A stretch of DNA of 64,000 bases from positions 1 through 64,000 of the forward strand of contig JAZLAW010000011.1 of NCBI GenBank assembly GCA_045613385.1, written 5' to 3'. The notes beneath the pieces are model-generated. The model worked only from the letters and a program-made list of their open reading frames with translations. It searched no databases and was not told the origin of the DNA. This document shows, in pieces, positions 16,330 through 25,700 of this stretch (the first letter of the stretch is position 1; every line of letters begins with the position of its first letter). The position numbers were made by a program, and so were the translations under genes. The DNA comes from SIG565 sp045613385 (GTDB lineage: Bacteria; Bacillota; Clostridia; Oscillospirales; Acutalibacteraceae).

Positions 16330-17202
16330 TTATTTAGCATATTTGCTTTTCTTTTTCTGTGGTGTTTCAATATTCAAAACTTCGGGTTCTGATTCAAGAA
16401 GCTCGGGATTCGTAAGATACTTTTTCATACGTCTGAACGCCAGTGCAAAGTAACTACCTGAGCATATACGCTCATCCATAACTATACCGAGCGGCATACA
16501 TTTTTCGTGTATGATTTCACCGCCAATGCGTTTTGCCTTTTCGCGCGAATTACCCATAGTGATGATGATACTTGTCGTACCGAATTCATAACAGTGGTGG
16601 AAAATGTGATTTGTACGAATTGATGCCAAGTTAGAAATAACAAGACTTGTGTGAAAGGGACTCGCATCAATAATGGCTTTGGGTAACCAGCCGTGTTTAT
16701 CAAGAAATTTGAATATTGCCACACCCGCAGGTAATATACCGGGCAAACTCAATAGAAACTTAATAAGCTTTTCGGTTGAGTTATTCTTAGCATCGGTGCG
16801 GTTTGCATCCACATAGTCGTTGATTATATTATTAACATCAAAAATGGTGTTTTCATAGTCAAAATACATTTTTGACATTGTACCGTTATCCATCTTGCCG
16901 TTCTGAAGCACTACCATACCTACTGCAATTTCATTTCTGGCATAGATGCGCTTATTTACAATAAAGCGGTTAAGCGAAGGAAACTCTGACATTGTACGTA
17001 TGTATGCGGCAAGAATTACCGCCATATGTGAAATATTTATATTTTTTTTACGCTTTGCATTTATGTACTTTTGAATTGGCTCGACAGGTATGTCAAGTTC
17101 AATCATATTCATTGAGTCATACCGTTTGTCCATAATAAAAGGCGCTACTGTATACATAGGGTCCGCCTTTTTAACCCTTTTACCATCTGCTCTCAGTGCC
17201 AT
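16330..17202 (-). CDS. CAT/E2-fold acyltransferase-like protein with altered active site
   Basis: The 290-residue protein has the fold of chloramphenicol acetyltransferase and 2-oxoacid dehydrogenase E2 catalytic domains: INISHMAVILAAYIRTMSEFPSLNRF in the first half and SPFHTSLVISNLASIRTNHIFHHCYEFGTTSIIITMG in the second. The catalytic E2 motif HxxxDG should follow near residue 240, but the segment reads VMDERICSGSYFA: the His is replaced by Glu and the Asp by Ser. No lipoyl domain or E1/E3 genes are near. Classical acetyl transfer is therefore unlikely. The C-terminus is a short lysine-rich tail. It leads the alaS group; the upstream gap is AT-rich with TATAAT-like sequence. Function unknown. 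Confidence 0.75.
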   Translation of the reverse strand: MALRADGKRVKKADPMYTVAPFIMDKRYDSMNMIELDIPVEPIQKYINAKRKKNINISHMAVILAAYIRTMSEFPSLNRFIVNKRIYARNEIAVGMVVLQNGKMDNGTMSKMYFDYENTIFDVNNIINDYVDANRTDAKNNSTEKLIKFLLSLPGILPAGVAIFKFLDKHGWLPKAIIDASPFHTSLVISNLASIRTNHIFHHCYEFGTTSIIITMGNSREKAKRIGGEIIHEKCMPLGIVMDERICSGSYFALAFRRMKKYLTNPELLESEPEVLNIETPQKKKSKYAK

Positions 17203-17265
17203 AAAAAATCCCCTTATATCCCTAAAATTATATATATAATACTATATTTTAGCTAATTTTTCAAC

Positions 17266-18153
17266 TTATTTATCGTGGTTTTTTGAAAAAACATCGGTCA
17301 CTTCACTGATAGTAATATAGGCGGTCTCATCAATACTATGTACCAATTCTTTAAGACGCACAACCTGGAATCTGTTTACTATAAAATACACCATTGTTTT
17401 TTCGGTATTTGAGTATCCGCCGACGGCCTTTATTTTTGTAGTGCCTGATTCAAATGTGTTTGATAACTCCCGGCATACTTCATCGGGCTTTTCGGTAATG
17501 ATTATGGCACACTTGGCGTGGTCAATACCATCAACGATAAAGTCGACCGTTTTAAGCGCCGCGGCATATGCCACGATTGAGTAAAGTGGCAAAATCCAGT
17601 CACCAATAATAATTCCGCTTATAACATAAAGCGCCATATTATAAGCCATAACAAAGGTGCCAACAGAGATGCCGATACGTTTTGCAAATATAACCGCCAT
17701 AACTTCTATACCATCCATAGCACCGCCAAAACGTATTGCAGTACCGCTGCCTATACCCGAAATTACACCACCGAAGAGCGCACACAGCAATAAATCTTCT
17801 TTTGCTAAGGGAGACGCAAAACTAACATCAATAGGCAAAATGTCTGTGATTATAAATGCTACGATAGAATAGATAAATACAGTGTATATCGCATAGAAAG
17901 TGAAAAGTGAGCCCTGCTTTTTAAGTCCGTATAAAAATAGCGGAATGTTGAGTATTAAGAGAAAGAATGAAAGGGTAAGAAACTCGGGTGTTAATTGCGA
18001 AAGTAAAATAGAAGTGCCCGAAATACCGCTATCATAGATTTTAACAGGTGCTAAAAAGAAGGTTACACCGATAGCATTTATAATACCTGCAACGGTAAGC
18101 ATTATCATATTATAAGCCGATATTTTGCCAAAAAAGGATTTCAATCTGTTCAT
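17266..18153 (-). CDS. YitT family membrane protein
   Basis: The 295-residue protein is of the YitT type (DUF161 plus DUF2179). Five or six membrane segments occupy about 12-205, including a GVISGIGSGTAIRFGGAMDGIEVMAVIFAKR stretch typical of the family. A soluble C-terminal domain (about 210-295) contains GIDHAKCAIIITEKPDEV and the GGYSNTEKTMVYFIVNRFQV segment of DUF2179. Family members are widespread in Firmicutes with several copies per genome and no settled function; a transport role is often assumed. It stands 63 bp upstream of the acyltransferase-fold gene and diverges from the NhaC gene. Confidence 0.9.
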   Translation of the reverse strand: MNRLKSFFGKISAYNMIMLTVAGIINAIGVTFFLAPVKIYDSGISGTSILLSQLTPEFLTLSFFLLILNIPLFLYGLKKQGSLFTFYAIYTVFIYSIVAFIITDILPIDVSFASPLAKEDLLLCALFGGVISGIGSGTAIRFGGAMDGIEVMAVIFAKRIGISVGTFVMAYNMALYVISGIIIGDWILPLYSIVAYAAALKTVDFIVDGIDHAKCAIIITEKPDEVCRELSNTFESGTTKIKAVGGYSNTEKTMVYFIVNRFQVVRLKELVHSIDETAYITISEVTDVFSKNHDK

Positions 18154-18275
18154 TTGTCTCTCCGATAAACTGTTATATATTATATTATATAATAAGATTA
18201 GATATATATCAACCTAAAATATCATTGACAAAAGGGAAAGATTGTGATAACATTTTGTCGAAAGGTGGGTTTTTT

Positions 18276-20012
18276 ATGAACAAAACCGTAAAAATATTAA
18301 CACTATTAATGGTACTTGTGTTATCGGTTACTTTGTTTGCTTTTTCGGCATCGGCTACGGAATCAACTGATGTAGCGGCTTTCGATTTTGACTCTGCTAC
18401 TGAGTATCTCGATGCATATACCGACAACAGCAATGCAGATGAAAACTTTGCAGAAAACTCTGCAGCTGCTTTGGTCGTTGTAAGGGAAGAAATCCCGTTA
18501 TATGCGTCTTTTTGGGCACTTGTTCCGCCGATAATTGCCATTGTTTTGGCACTTATAACAAAGGAAGTTTATTCTTCACTTTTTATAGGTATTGTTGTAG
18601 GCGGTCTCTTCTCGGCAAACTTTAGTATCACAAAAACACTCGATACAGTTACAAATACCGGATTTATTGATGCAGTTTCGGGAACTGCTGGTATATTTAT
18701 ATTCTTAGTACTTCTCGGTATACTTGTTGCTTTACTTAACAAATCGGGCGGCTCGGCAGCCTTTGGTCGTTGGGCAGAAAAGCACATTCACTCAAGAATT
18801 GGCGCTTCCCTTGCAACATTTGTGCTTGGTGTACTTATCTTTATTGATGACTACTTTAACTGTTTAACAGTTGGCTCGGTTATGCGTCCTGTATGTGATC
18901 GCAACAAGATTTCACGCGCAAAATTGGCTTACTTAATTGATGCTACTGCAGCTCCTGTTTGTATGATAGCACCTATTTCATCCTGGGCTGCTGCCGTTTC
19001 GAGCTATGCGGCAGAAGGCGAAGGACTAAAACTCTTTATAGAAGCCATTCCTTATAACTTCTATTCATTACTTACATTCGTATTTATCATCGCTATCACA
19101 CTTATGAAGTTTGATTACGGCCCGATGAAGCTTCACGAAGAAAATGCTTTGAAGGGCGACCTTTTCACAAGCGGACAAGATGATATTGAAAAAGAAGAAG
19201 CTATTGAAGAAAATCCGAAGGGCAAGGTTATCGACCTTGTTTTACCGATTTTAATTCTTATCGCAGTTTGTATCGTTGCTCTTGTTTATAACGGTAACGG
19301 CAACTCATTCAGCGGTATGAACTTTATCGATGCATTCTCAAATACCGATGCTACAGTCGGTCTTCCTTGGGGTGCTTTGATAGCACTTCTCGTTGCTATT
19401 ATCTACTATGTAATTCGTCGTGTAGTTAATTTCAAGGCCGCTATGAATTGCATTCCTGCTGGTTTTAAGGCAATGGTACCCGCTATTTTAATTCTTACAA
19501 TGGCTACCGCTCTTAAGAATATGACAAGCGTACTCGGTGCTAAAGTTTTCGTAGCACAGCTTATGGAAAACGCCGCAGGCGGACTTGATAAACTTTTACC
19601 TGCCATCATCTTCTTGGTAGCATGCATTCTTGCTTTTGCAACAGGTACATCTTGGGGTACATTTGGTATTCTCATTCCGATTGTTACCGCAATCTTCCCG
19701 AACCCTGCTGACCATACCCTTATGGTTATCGGTATCTCTGCTTGTCTTGCGGGTGCGGTTTGCGGCGACCACTGTTCACCCATTTCCGATACAACAATTA
19801 TGTCGTCGGCCGGTGCACAGTGCAACCACTTAAACCACGTAGCAACTCAGTTACCGTATGCTATCACTGTTGCGGCAGTTTCATTTATTAACTTTATTAT
19901 CGCACCGTTTATCCAGAACGCTTGGATTTGCTTACCGATAGGTGTTGTAAGTATTATTCTTACCTTGTTTGTTATCAAACTTATTACAAACAAAAAGGTT
20001 AAAGCGGCATAG
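18276..20012 (+). CDS. NhaC-family Na+/H+ antiporter with N-terminal signal-like extension
   Basis: The 578-residue protein exchanges Na+ for H+ or a related substrate. The transporter part (about 75-578) has around a dozen membrane segments with IDDYFNCLTVGSVMRPVCDR, a conserved TGTSWGTFGILIPI stretch and CGDHCSPISDTTIMSSAGAQCNHLNHV, hallmarks of this NhaC group. It is preceded by a signal-peptide-like segment (1-26, ending FSASATES) and an acidic linker of about 40 residues, placing that linker outside the cell if cleaved. The ATG at 18276 follows AAAGGTGGG; an upstream ATG at 18225 lacks a site. A terminator follows at 20024. Substrate assignment within the family is not certain. Confidence 0.88.
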   Translation: MNKTVKILTLLMVLVLSVTLFAFSASATESTDVAAFDFDSATEYLDAYTDNSNADENFAENSAAALVVVREEIPLYASFWALVPPIIAIVLALITKEVYSSLFIGIVVGGLFSANFSITKTLDTVTNTGFIDAVSGTAGIFIFLVLLGILVALLNKSGGSAAFGRWAEKHIHSRIGASLATFVLGVLIFIDDYFNCLTVGSVMRPVCDRNKISRAKLAYLIDATAAPVCMIAPISSWAAAVSSYAAEGEGLKLFIEAIPYNFYSLLTFVFIIAITLMKFDYGPMKLHEENALKGDLFTSGQDDIEKEEAIEENPKGKVIDLVLPILILIAVCIVALVYNGNGNSFSGMNFIDAFSNTDATVGLPWGALIALLVAIIYYVIRRVVNFKAAMNCIPAGFKAMVPAILILTMATALKNMTSVLGAKVFVAQLMENAAGGLDKLLPAIIFLVACILAFATGTSWGTFGILIPIVTAIFPNPADHTLMVIGISACLAGAVCGDHCSPISDTTIMSSAGAQCNHLNHVATQLPYAITVAAVSFINFIIAPFIQNAWICLPIGVVSIILTLFVIKLITNKKVKAA

Positions 20013-20023
20013 GACTTGAAATT

Positions 20024-20066
20024 AAAAGACTTTGCATCTATAATATTAGGTGCAAAGTCTTTTTTT
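20024..20066 (+). terminator. Terminator after the antiporter gene
   Basis: AAAAGACTTTGCA (20024-20036) pairs with TGCAAAGTCTTTT (20051-20063), followed by a T-run. It separates the antiporter from the TtcA-like gene, whose ATG follows at 20082. Confidence 0.8.
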
Positions 20067-20081
20067 GTTTAAAGGTGTATT

Positions 20082-20903
20082 ATGGAAAGATATCTGGAGA
20101 TAGAGCGCAGTATAATAAAAAAATACCGCAAAAGCATTTGGAATAACTTTGTGGGTGCGGTAAAGGAATATGAATTAATAAAAGAAAATGATAAAATTGC
20201 TGTTTGTATTTCGGGCGGCAAGGATTCGGTATTACTTGCAAAATGTATGCAGGAACTGTGTCGACATAGTGAAGTACCTTTTACACTCGAGTTTATTGTT
20301 ATGGACCCCGGGTATAAAAAAGAAAACAGGGAACTTATCGAAAACAACGCAAAACTTATGAATATACCGATACATATATTCGAAAGTAATATATTTGATG
20401 TTGTAACCGAAGTGGAAAACTCGCCTTGTTATCTTTGTGCGCGTATGAGACGCGGTTTTCTTTATAACGAAGCAAAGTTGCTTGGTTGCAATAAAATCGC
20501 TTTAGGGCACCATTTTGACGATGCTATCGAAACATTACTTATGAGTATGATGTATTCGAGCGAAATTAAAACAATGTTACCCAAACTTCATAGCACAAAC
20601 TTCGAAGGTATGGAACTTATTCGTCCACTTTATAAGGTGAAAGAGCGTGATATTATTTCTTGGGCAAAGTATAACGGTTTAGAGTTTTTACAGTGCGCTT
20701 GTAAGTTTACCGAAGCGGGAATGCAGAATGAAGAACTCTCGAAACGTAAAGAAACCAAGAAAATAATTGCCGATATAAGACGGATAAATCCAAATGTTGA
20801 TGATAATATTTTCCGTAGTATGCACAATGTAAATCTTGCGCAAATTGTAGGGTATAGAGATGCCGATAGCGGCGCAAAGCATTTATTTACTGAAGAATAT
20901 TAA
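20082..20903 (+). CDS. TtcA/TilS-like PP-loop ATPase, probable tRNA-modifying enzyme
   Basis: The 273-residue protein is an N-type ATP pyrophosphatase of the TtcA group, enzymes that thiolate tRNA bases such as cytidine 32. The PP-loop SGGKDS lies at about 44-49. CYLCARMRRG (about 115) supplies the CxxC pair expected for an Fe-S-dependent TtcA-like enzyme, and GHHFDDAIETLLMSMMYS the second conserved motif; a further Cys pair is suggested by LQCACKF near 205. Length is near the family norm. It stands alone between two terminators. The exact modified base is not deducible from sequence. Confidence 0.85.
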   Translation: MERYLEIERSIIKKYRKSIWNNFVGAVKEYELIKENDKIAVCISGGKDSVLLAKCMQELCRHSEVPFTLEFIVMDPGYKKENRELIENNAKLMNIPIHIFESNIFDVVTEVENSPCYLCARMRRGFLYNEAKLLGCNKIALGHHFDDAIETLLMSMMYSSEIKTMLPKLHSTNFEGMELIRPLYKVKERDIISWAKYNGLEFLQCACKFTEAGMQNEELSKRKETKKIIADIRRINPNVDDNIFRSMHNVNLAQIVGYRDADSGAKHLFTEEY

Positions 20904-20906
20904 GAC

Positions 20907-20936
20907 AAAAAAGGAGCCAAATTTGGCTCCTTTTTT
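20907..20936. terminator. Bidirectional terminator between convergent genes
   Basis: AAAGGAGCCAAA and TTTGGCTCCTTT form a perfect 24-bp palindrome (20910-20933) with A- and T-runs on either side, serving both the TtcA-like gene and the minus-strand dipeptidase. Confidence 0.85.
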
Positions 20937-20937
20937 A

Positions 20938-22200
20938 CTATTTGTAATCTGCAATAAAACCTGCTACAATTTTTGTAAGGTTAATTAGCGCATCGCAATC
21001 GATATATTCATCAACCTGGTGTGCGCCGCCCTTAGAACCGAAACTTCGACCTGCGCCGAATGTTACTGCGCGGGGGCTACCGTAGAGTTTAAACATAGGC
21101 AAGTCCGATAGACAAATACCGCGACTTACAAGCGGCATATCATTTTCGCTGCCGAGTTCAATAAGCTTTTCAACAACGGGGTTATCCTTCTCATCTTCTA
21201 CATATCTGAAGAACCGAGTTGTCATTTGCGATATAGGTTTGTTAAGACCTAATTTTTCAAACTCATCTTCTACCGATAAAAGAATATCATTCAGTTCCTT
21301 TTTTATTTCATCTTCGGTTTTATCGGTGTAGAAGGTAATCTTAAACTCACCCTTGTCCATATTAAGACCACCGGGTTTGCCAATATGTGAATACATAATT
21401 CTCATACCGTTTTCGGGCACTTCAGAACCCGTGAATATAGCGTTGTTTTGAAGTTCGGTTACACGGGCGGTCTTAAACGCTTCAAGCTTTTCTATTAAAA
21501 TATTAATGCCTTTAATAACGGCACTGCAGTCGCTTGTGGGGTTTTTACTGCTAACATTAAAAATCATACCGCCGCCGCCGACGCCGCTACCCGAAATCTC
21601 GCCAAGGCATCCGTCAATATTCAGGCAGTCATCACACTTATATTTAAGGCAAGAAGCCAAAGAACCGTTACTGCCGCCGTGTTCTTCATCGCAATAAGCC
21701 GAGAAAACAAGGTTATAAGGTAGGGTAATACCCAGTTCCTTCATTTTTTTAATTAAGAACATACAAATCGCTACGCCGTATTTATCATCACAGGCGCCAC
21801 GACCGAAAATCTTGCCGTCACGGATTTCACCGGATAAAGCAGGGAACTCCCAAAGTTTTGGGTCGCCGATTTCAACGGTATCGGTGTGTGCTGCTAACAT
21901 TAATGTTTTAGCGGCATTTTCATTAGGTATAACAACGGTATAATTTTTGCGGTTTTCAAGGTTTCTACCCGCCAAATAATCGACATTTTCGGTAATACCG
22001 TCAACAGCGAGCGGAGAGTAAACTTCGCCGACTATTCCTAAATCCTTAAACCAGTTATCAATAAACGCGGGACATTCTTCTTCATTACCGTATTTACCGA
22101 AGTTTTCGGAGTTGATTTTAATTAAATCACTTAAAATACCGAATAATTCTTCTTTGTCGTTTTCGATTGCACTATATAGTTTAGTTTTTATATCAGACAC
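20938..22200 (-). CDS. M20-family dipeptidase (PepV/Sapep-like)
   Basis: The 420-residue cytosolic metallopeptidase belongs to the PepV/Sapep branch of family M20, Mn- or Zn-dependent enzymes that cut dipeptides. Metal and catalytic motifs appear in order: AAHTDTVEIGD (first His and catalytic Asp), FGRGACDDKYG (bridging Asp), CDEEHGGSNG (general base Glu and metal Glu), and SKGGAHQVDE near the C-terminus (last His). A lid domain occupies about 225-340. Start ATG at 22200 follows AAGGAGTTTT. Peptide specificity is not deducible. It is monocistronic, ending at the terminator shared with the TtcA-like gene. Confidence 0.9.
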   Translation of the reverse strand: MSDIKTKLYSAIENDKEELFGILSDLIKINSENFGKYGNEEECPAFIDNWFKDLGIVGEVYSPLAVDGITENVDYLAGRNLENRKNYTVVIPNENAAKTLMLAAHTDTVEIGDPKLWEFPALSGEIRDGKIFGRGACDDKYGVAICMFLIKKMKELGITLPYNLVFSAYCDEEHGGSNGSLASCLKYKCDDCLNIDGCLGEISGSGVGGGGMIFNVSSKNPTSDCSAVIKGINILIEKLEAFKTARVTELQNNAIFTGSEVPENGMRIMYSHIGKPGGLNMDKGEFKITFYTDKTEDEIKKELNDILLSVEDEFEKLGLNKPISQMTTRFFRYVEDEKDNPVVEKLIELGSENDMPLVSRGICLSDLPMFKLYGSPRAVTFGAGRSFGSKGGAHQVDEYIDCDALINLTKIVAGFIADYK

Positions 22201-22277
22201 TAAAAAAACTCCTTTTAAGGTAATTTTTGCATAATTATTATAGCATATATATATTTGCTGTGCAAGGTTTAAAAATT

Positions 22278-22309
22278 AAAATCCCGAATGCTTATACATT
22301 CGGGATTTT
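22278..22309 (-). terminator. Terminator of the tRNA-Leu gene
   Basis: AAAATCCCGAATG (22278-22290) pairs with CATTCGGGATTTT (22297-22309). On the minus strand it directly follows the CCA end of tRNA-Leu and leads into a T-rich tail. Confidence 0.85.
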
Positions 22310-22395
22310 GGTGCCGCTGACCGGACTTGAACCGGTACGGTATTGCTACCGAGGGATTTTAAGTCCCTTGTGTCTGCCTATTCCACCACAGCGGC
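22309..22395 (-). tRNA. tRNA-Leu (anticodon UAA)
   Basis: The minus strand folds as an 87-nt class II tRNA. The acceptor stem starts GCCGCTG, the anticodon loop is CTTAAAA with TAA, and a long variable arm follows (CGGTAGCAATACCG). The T loop is GTTCAAGTC and CCA is encoded. Nothing is missing. A damaged relative of its 5' part lies 150 bp upstream. Confidence 0.96.
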
Positions 22396-22568
22396 ATATT
22401 CTATTCAATTTTTTGCACCTAATTTAGTGCTTGTGTGACTCTTGCGGTTCCCAAAAGTTGCAACCGTCTTGGAGCGACGGCAACTTTTGACCGCGGCGCC
22501 TTTTGTGCCTTCACTGCATCTGCCACCGGCAGCGTTCGGCGCAAAACTGCCTATTCCACCACAGCGGC
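22396..22568 (-). pseudogene. Broken tandem tRNA-Leu copy filled with a palindromic element
   Basis: The 22 nt at 22547-22568 equal the first 22 nt of tRNA-Leu (22374-22395), and the AT-rich sequence just upstream of both is also similar. This indicates a tandem gene duplication. In the upstream copy the tRNA sequence stops after 22 nt and is replaced by about 120 nt rich in inverted repeats. The main one pairs CAAAAGTTG with CAACTTTTG, CGTC with GACG inside it, and GCGGT with ACCGC outside. A second pair is TGCC/GGCA. No frame or known RNA is recognised. It may be a REP- or MITE-like unit. Confidence 0.7.
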
Positions 22569-22657
22569 GTATTATATTTAATTTTTTACACTAAATAAGT
22601 TTTTGGCACATAGAATATGTTAATTTATTTTAAGTGATTTGTCAAGTGTTTTTTATC

Positions 22658-22704
22658 AAAAGCGGCGGTATCATTCAATTTATTTGTTTGATACCGCCGC
22701 TTTT
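22658..22704 (-). terminator. Terminator of the purine operon
   Basis: AAAAGCGGCGGTATCA (22658-22673) pairs with TGATACCGCCGCTTTT (22689-22704), a 16-bp stem lying just after the purL stop. Confidence 0.8.
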
Positions 22705-22710
22705 TAAAAA

Positions 22711-25700
22711 TTATTTAAAGTAGCGTACTGCGGCGCGGAACATACCGATATCATAGTTACCGGGAACATTTTTATAAAGTCCGTCTCCGATACGCTCACT
22801 GTGACCCATCTTACCAAATACTCTGCCATCGGGTGAAGTAATACCTTCGATAGCATACATCGAGTCGTTGGGGTTGAAGTGGATGTCACTTGTAGCGTTG
22901 CCGTCAAAATCAACGTACTGTGTTGCAATCTGACCGTTTTTAGCTAATTCCATAATAAGTTTTTCATCAGCTATAAAACGACCTTCGCCGTGTGAAATAG
23001 GCACATTGTAAACATCGCCTACATCTGTTTCAGAGAGCCAAGGTGACTTATTGGAAGCAATACGGGTACGCACAATACGTGACTGGTGACGCGCTATTGT
23101 ATTGAATGTCAGTGTGGGGCAGTTCTCATCTGTATCAATAATCTTACCGTAAGGTACAAGACCGAGTTTGATAAGTGCCTGGAAACCGTTACAAATACCG
23201 CACATAAGACCGTCGCGGTTATCGAGTAAATCGGTAACACCTTCCTTGATGGCGGCATTGCGGAAGAATGCAGTTATAAACTTACCGCTGCCGTCGGGCT
23301 CATCACCGCCCGAGAAACCACCCGGAATAAAGATTGCCTGAGACTTCTTAATTTCTTCGGCAAACTGTTCTACGCTACGGCTGATACCATCGGATGACAA
23401 GTTATTGATAACCATAATCTTCGGCTCTGCACCGGCGTCTCTAACGGCTTTAGCCGAGTCAAACTCGCAGTTAGTACCGGGGAATGCAGGAATGAGTATT
23501 TGCGGTTTAGCGTGTTTAACGGCGGGAGCAGGGTACTTTTCGGCTGAGAATGAGAAGTTTTGCATATTAGACTTACTGTCTTTAATATTGCAAGAATAAA
23601 CGCTTTCAAGTTTATCTTCGTAGATACTAAGAAGTTCGTTTATGTTTACTTCTTCGGCACCATAGCTAATAGCGTTTTTATCGGTAACCTGTCCTAACAA
23701 AATAGCATCTTCAATATCTTTATCGCTTTCAATTATAAACGAGCCATAGTTATATCCGAAGATATCTTCCAATGAAACATTATCGCTAAATGCGAAACCG
23801 AGTGAGTTACCAAAGCACATCTTCATAACGGCTTCGCCAACACCGCCAAGGGTGGGGGTGTAACAAGCGGCGGCGCCATTGCGCAAAAGTGCGGTTACTT
23901 TATCAAAGAGATTAATAAGAGATTCGGTTACAGGTAAACCGTTTTTATCATATTCCGGTTTAAGCAAGAATACTTTATTGCCCGATTTTTTAAACTCAGG
24001 GGAAACTACATCGGTTACTTTGCCTGTTGTAACAGCAAAGGAAACGAGTGTGGGCGGTACATCAAGGTTTTCAAACGAGCCACTCATTGAGTCCTTACCG
24101 CCGATTGAACCGATACCAAGTTCAATTTGTGCCTTGAAAGCACCAAGTAAAGCGGCCAAAGGTTTACCCCAACGCTTACCGTCCTTGCGCGGATGCTCAA
24201 AATACTCTTGGAATGTTAAATATACATCCTTAAAATCAGCACCTGTAGCAATAAGTTTAGAAACCGATTCAATAACGGCTAAATAAGCGCCGTGATAGGG
24301 GGAAGTGGATGTGATAAACGGGTTGTAACCCCAGGACATAAACGAGCAGTCATCAGTGTGTTTCTTCTCAACCGATACTTTTTGCACCATACTTTGTATA
24401 GGTGTCAACTGATTTTTACCGCCAAACGGCATAAGTACTGTACCCGCACCGATTGTTGAGTCAAAACGCTCAGAAAGGCCGCGCTTTGAACACATATTAA
24501 GGTCATCTGCGGTTTTCTTAAGGTTTTCTGTAAATGTGCCGTTTATTTCCTTTTTATAGTCTACCGCTGCGGCGGGAGTAATATCAATATGTTTATCGGC
24601 ACCGTTAGAGTTTAAGAACTCACGGCTGATATCAACGATTTTTTTGCCGTTCCAATTCATAACAAGGCGGGGCTCCGCTTTAACTACGGCAACAGGGAAT
24701 GCCTGTAGGTTTTCTTCGGCGGCGAGAGACAGGAACTTATCAACATTGTGCGGCTCAACAACAACCGCCATACGCTCTTGCGATTCACTTATTGCAAGTT
24801 CTGTACCGTCAAGACCCTCGTACTTTTTGGGTACTGCATTAAGGTTGATTTCAAGTCCGTCAGCGAGTTCGCCGATAGCAACCGATACACCGCCTGCACC
24901 AAAGTCGTTACAACGCTTAATCATTTTTGTAGCATCGGGGTTGCGGAACAAACGTTGAAGTTTTCTTTCTTCAGGCGCATTACCTTTCTGTACTTCGGCA
25001 CCGCAGGTTTCAACCGACTGTGCGGTATGTGCTTTTGAAGAACCTGTTGCACCGCCAATACCGTCGCGACCTGTAGAACCGCCAAGTAAAATTACAACAT
25101 CATCGGGACTTGGTACTTCTCTTCGTACATTTTCTGCGGGAGCGGCGGCAATAACTGCGCCGATTTCCATACGCTTAGCCGCATAGCCGGGATGATATAT
25201 TTCATCTACTATACCTGTAGCAAGACCAATCTGGTTACCGTAAGAAGAATAACCTGCTGCGGCAGTTGTTACAATTTTACGTTGCGGTAACTTGCCGGGG
25301 ATGGTTTCATTTACGGGCTTTAACGGGTCGGCCGCACCTGTTACGCGCATAGCACCGTAAACATATGCTCTACCTGAAAGCGGGTCACGAATAGCTCCGC
25401 CGATACAGGTTGCTGCACCACCAAAGGGCTCAATTTCGGTTGGGTGGTTATGAGTTTCGTTTTTAAACAGTAAGAGCCACGGCTCAGTTTTGCCGTCAAC
25501 TTCTACATCGATTTTTACAGTACAAGCATTGATTTCTTCGGATTCATCCAATTTATCAAGTTTGCCCTGTGTTTTAAGATATTTAACGGCAACGGTTGCC
25601 AAATCCATAAGGCAAATCGGCTTTGTGCGACCGAGTTCTTTGCGTACTGCAATATACTCGTCATATGCCGACTGCAAAAGTTCATCCTGGAACTTAACCG

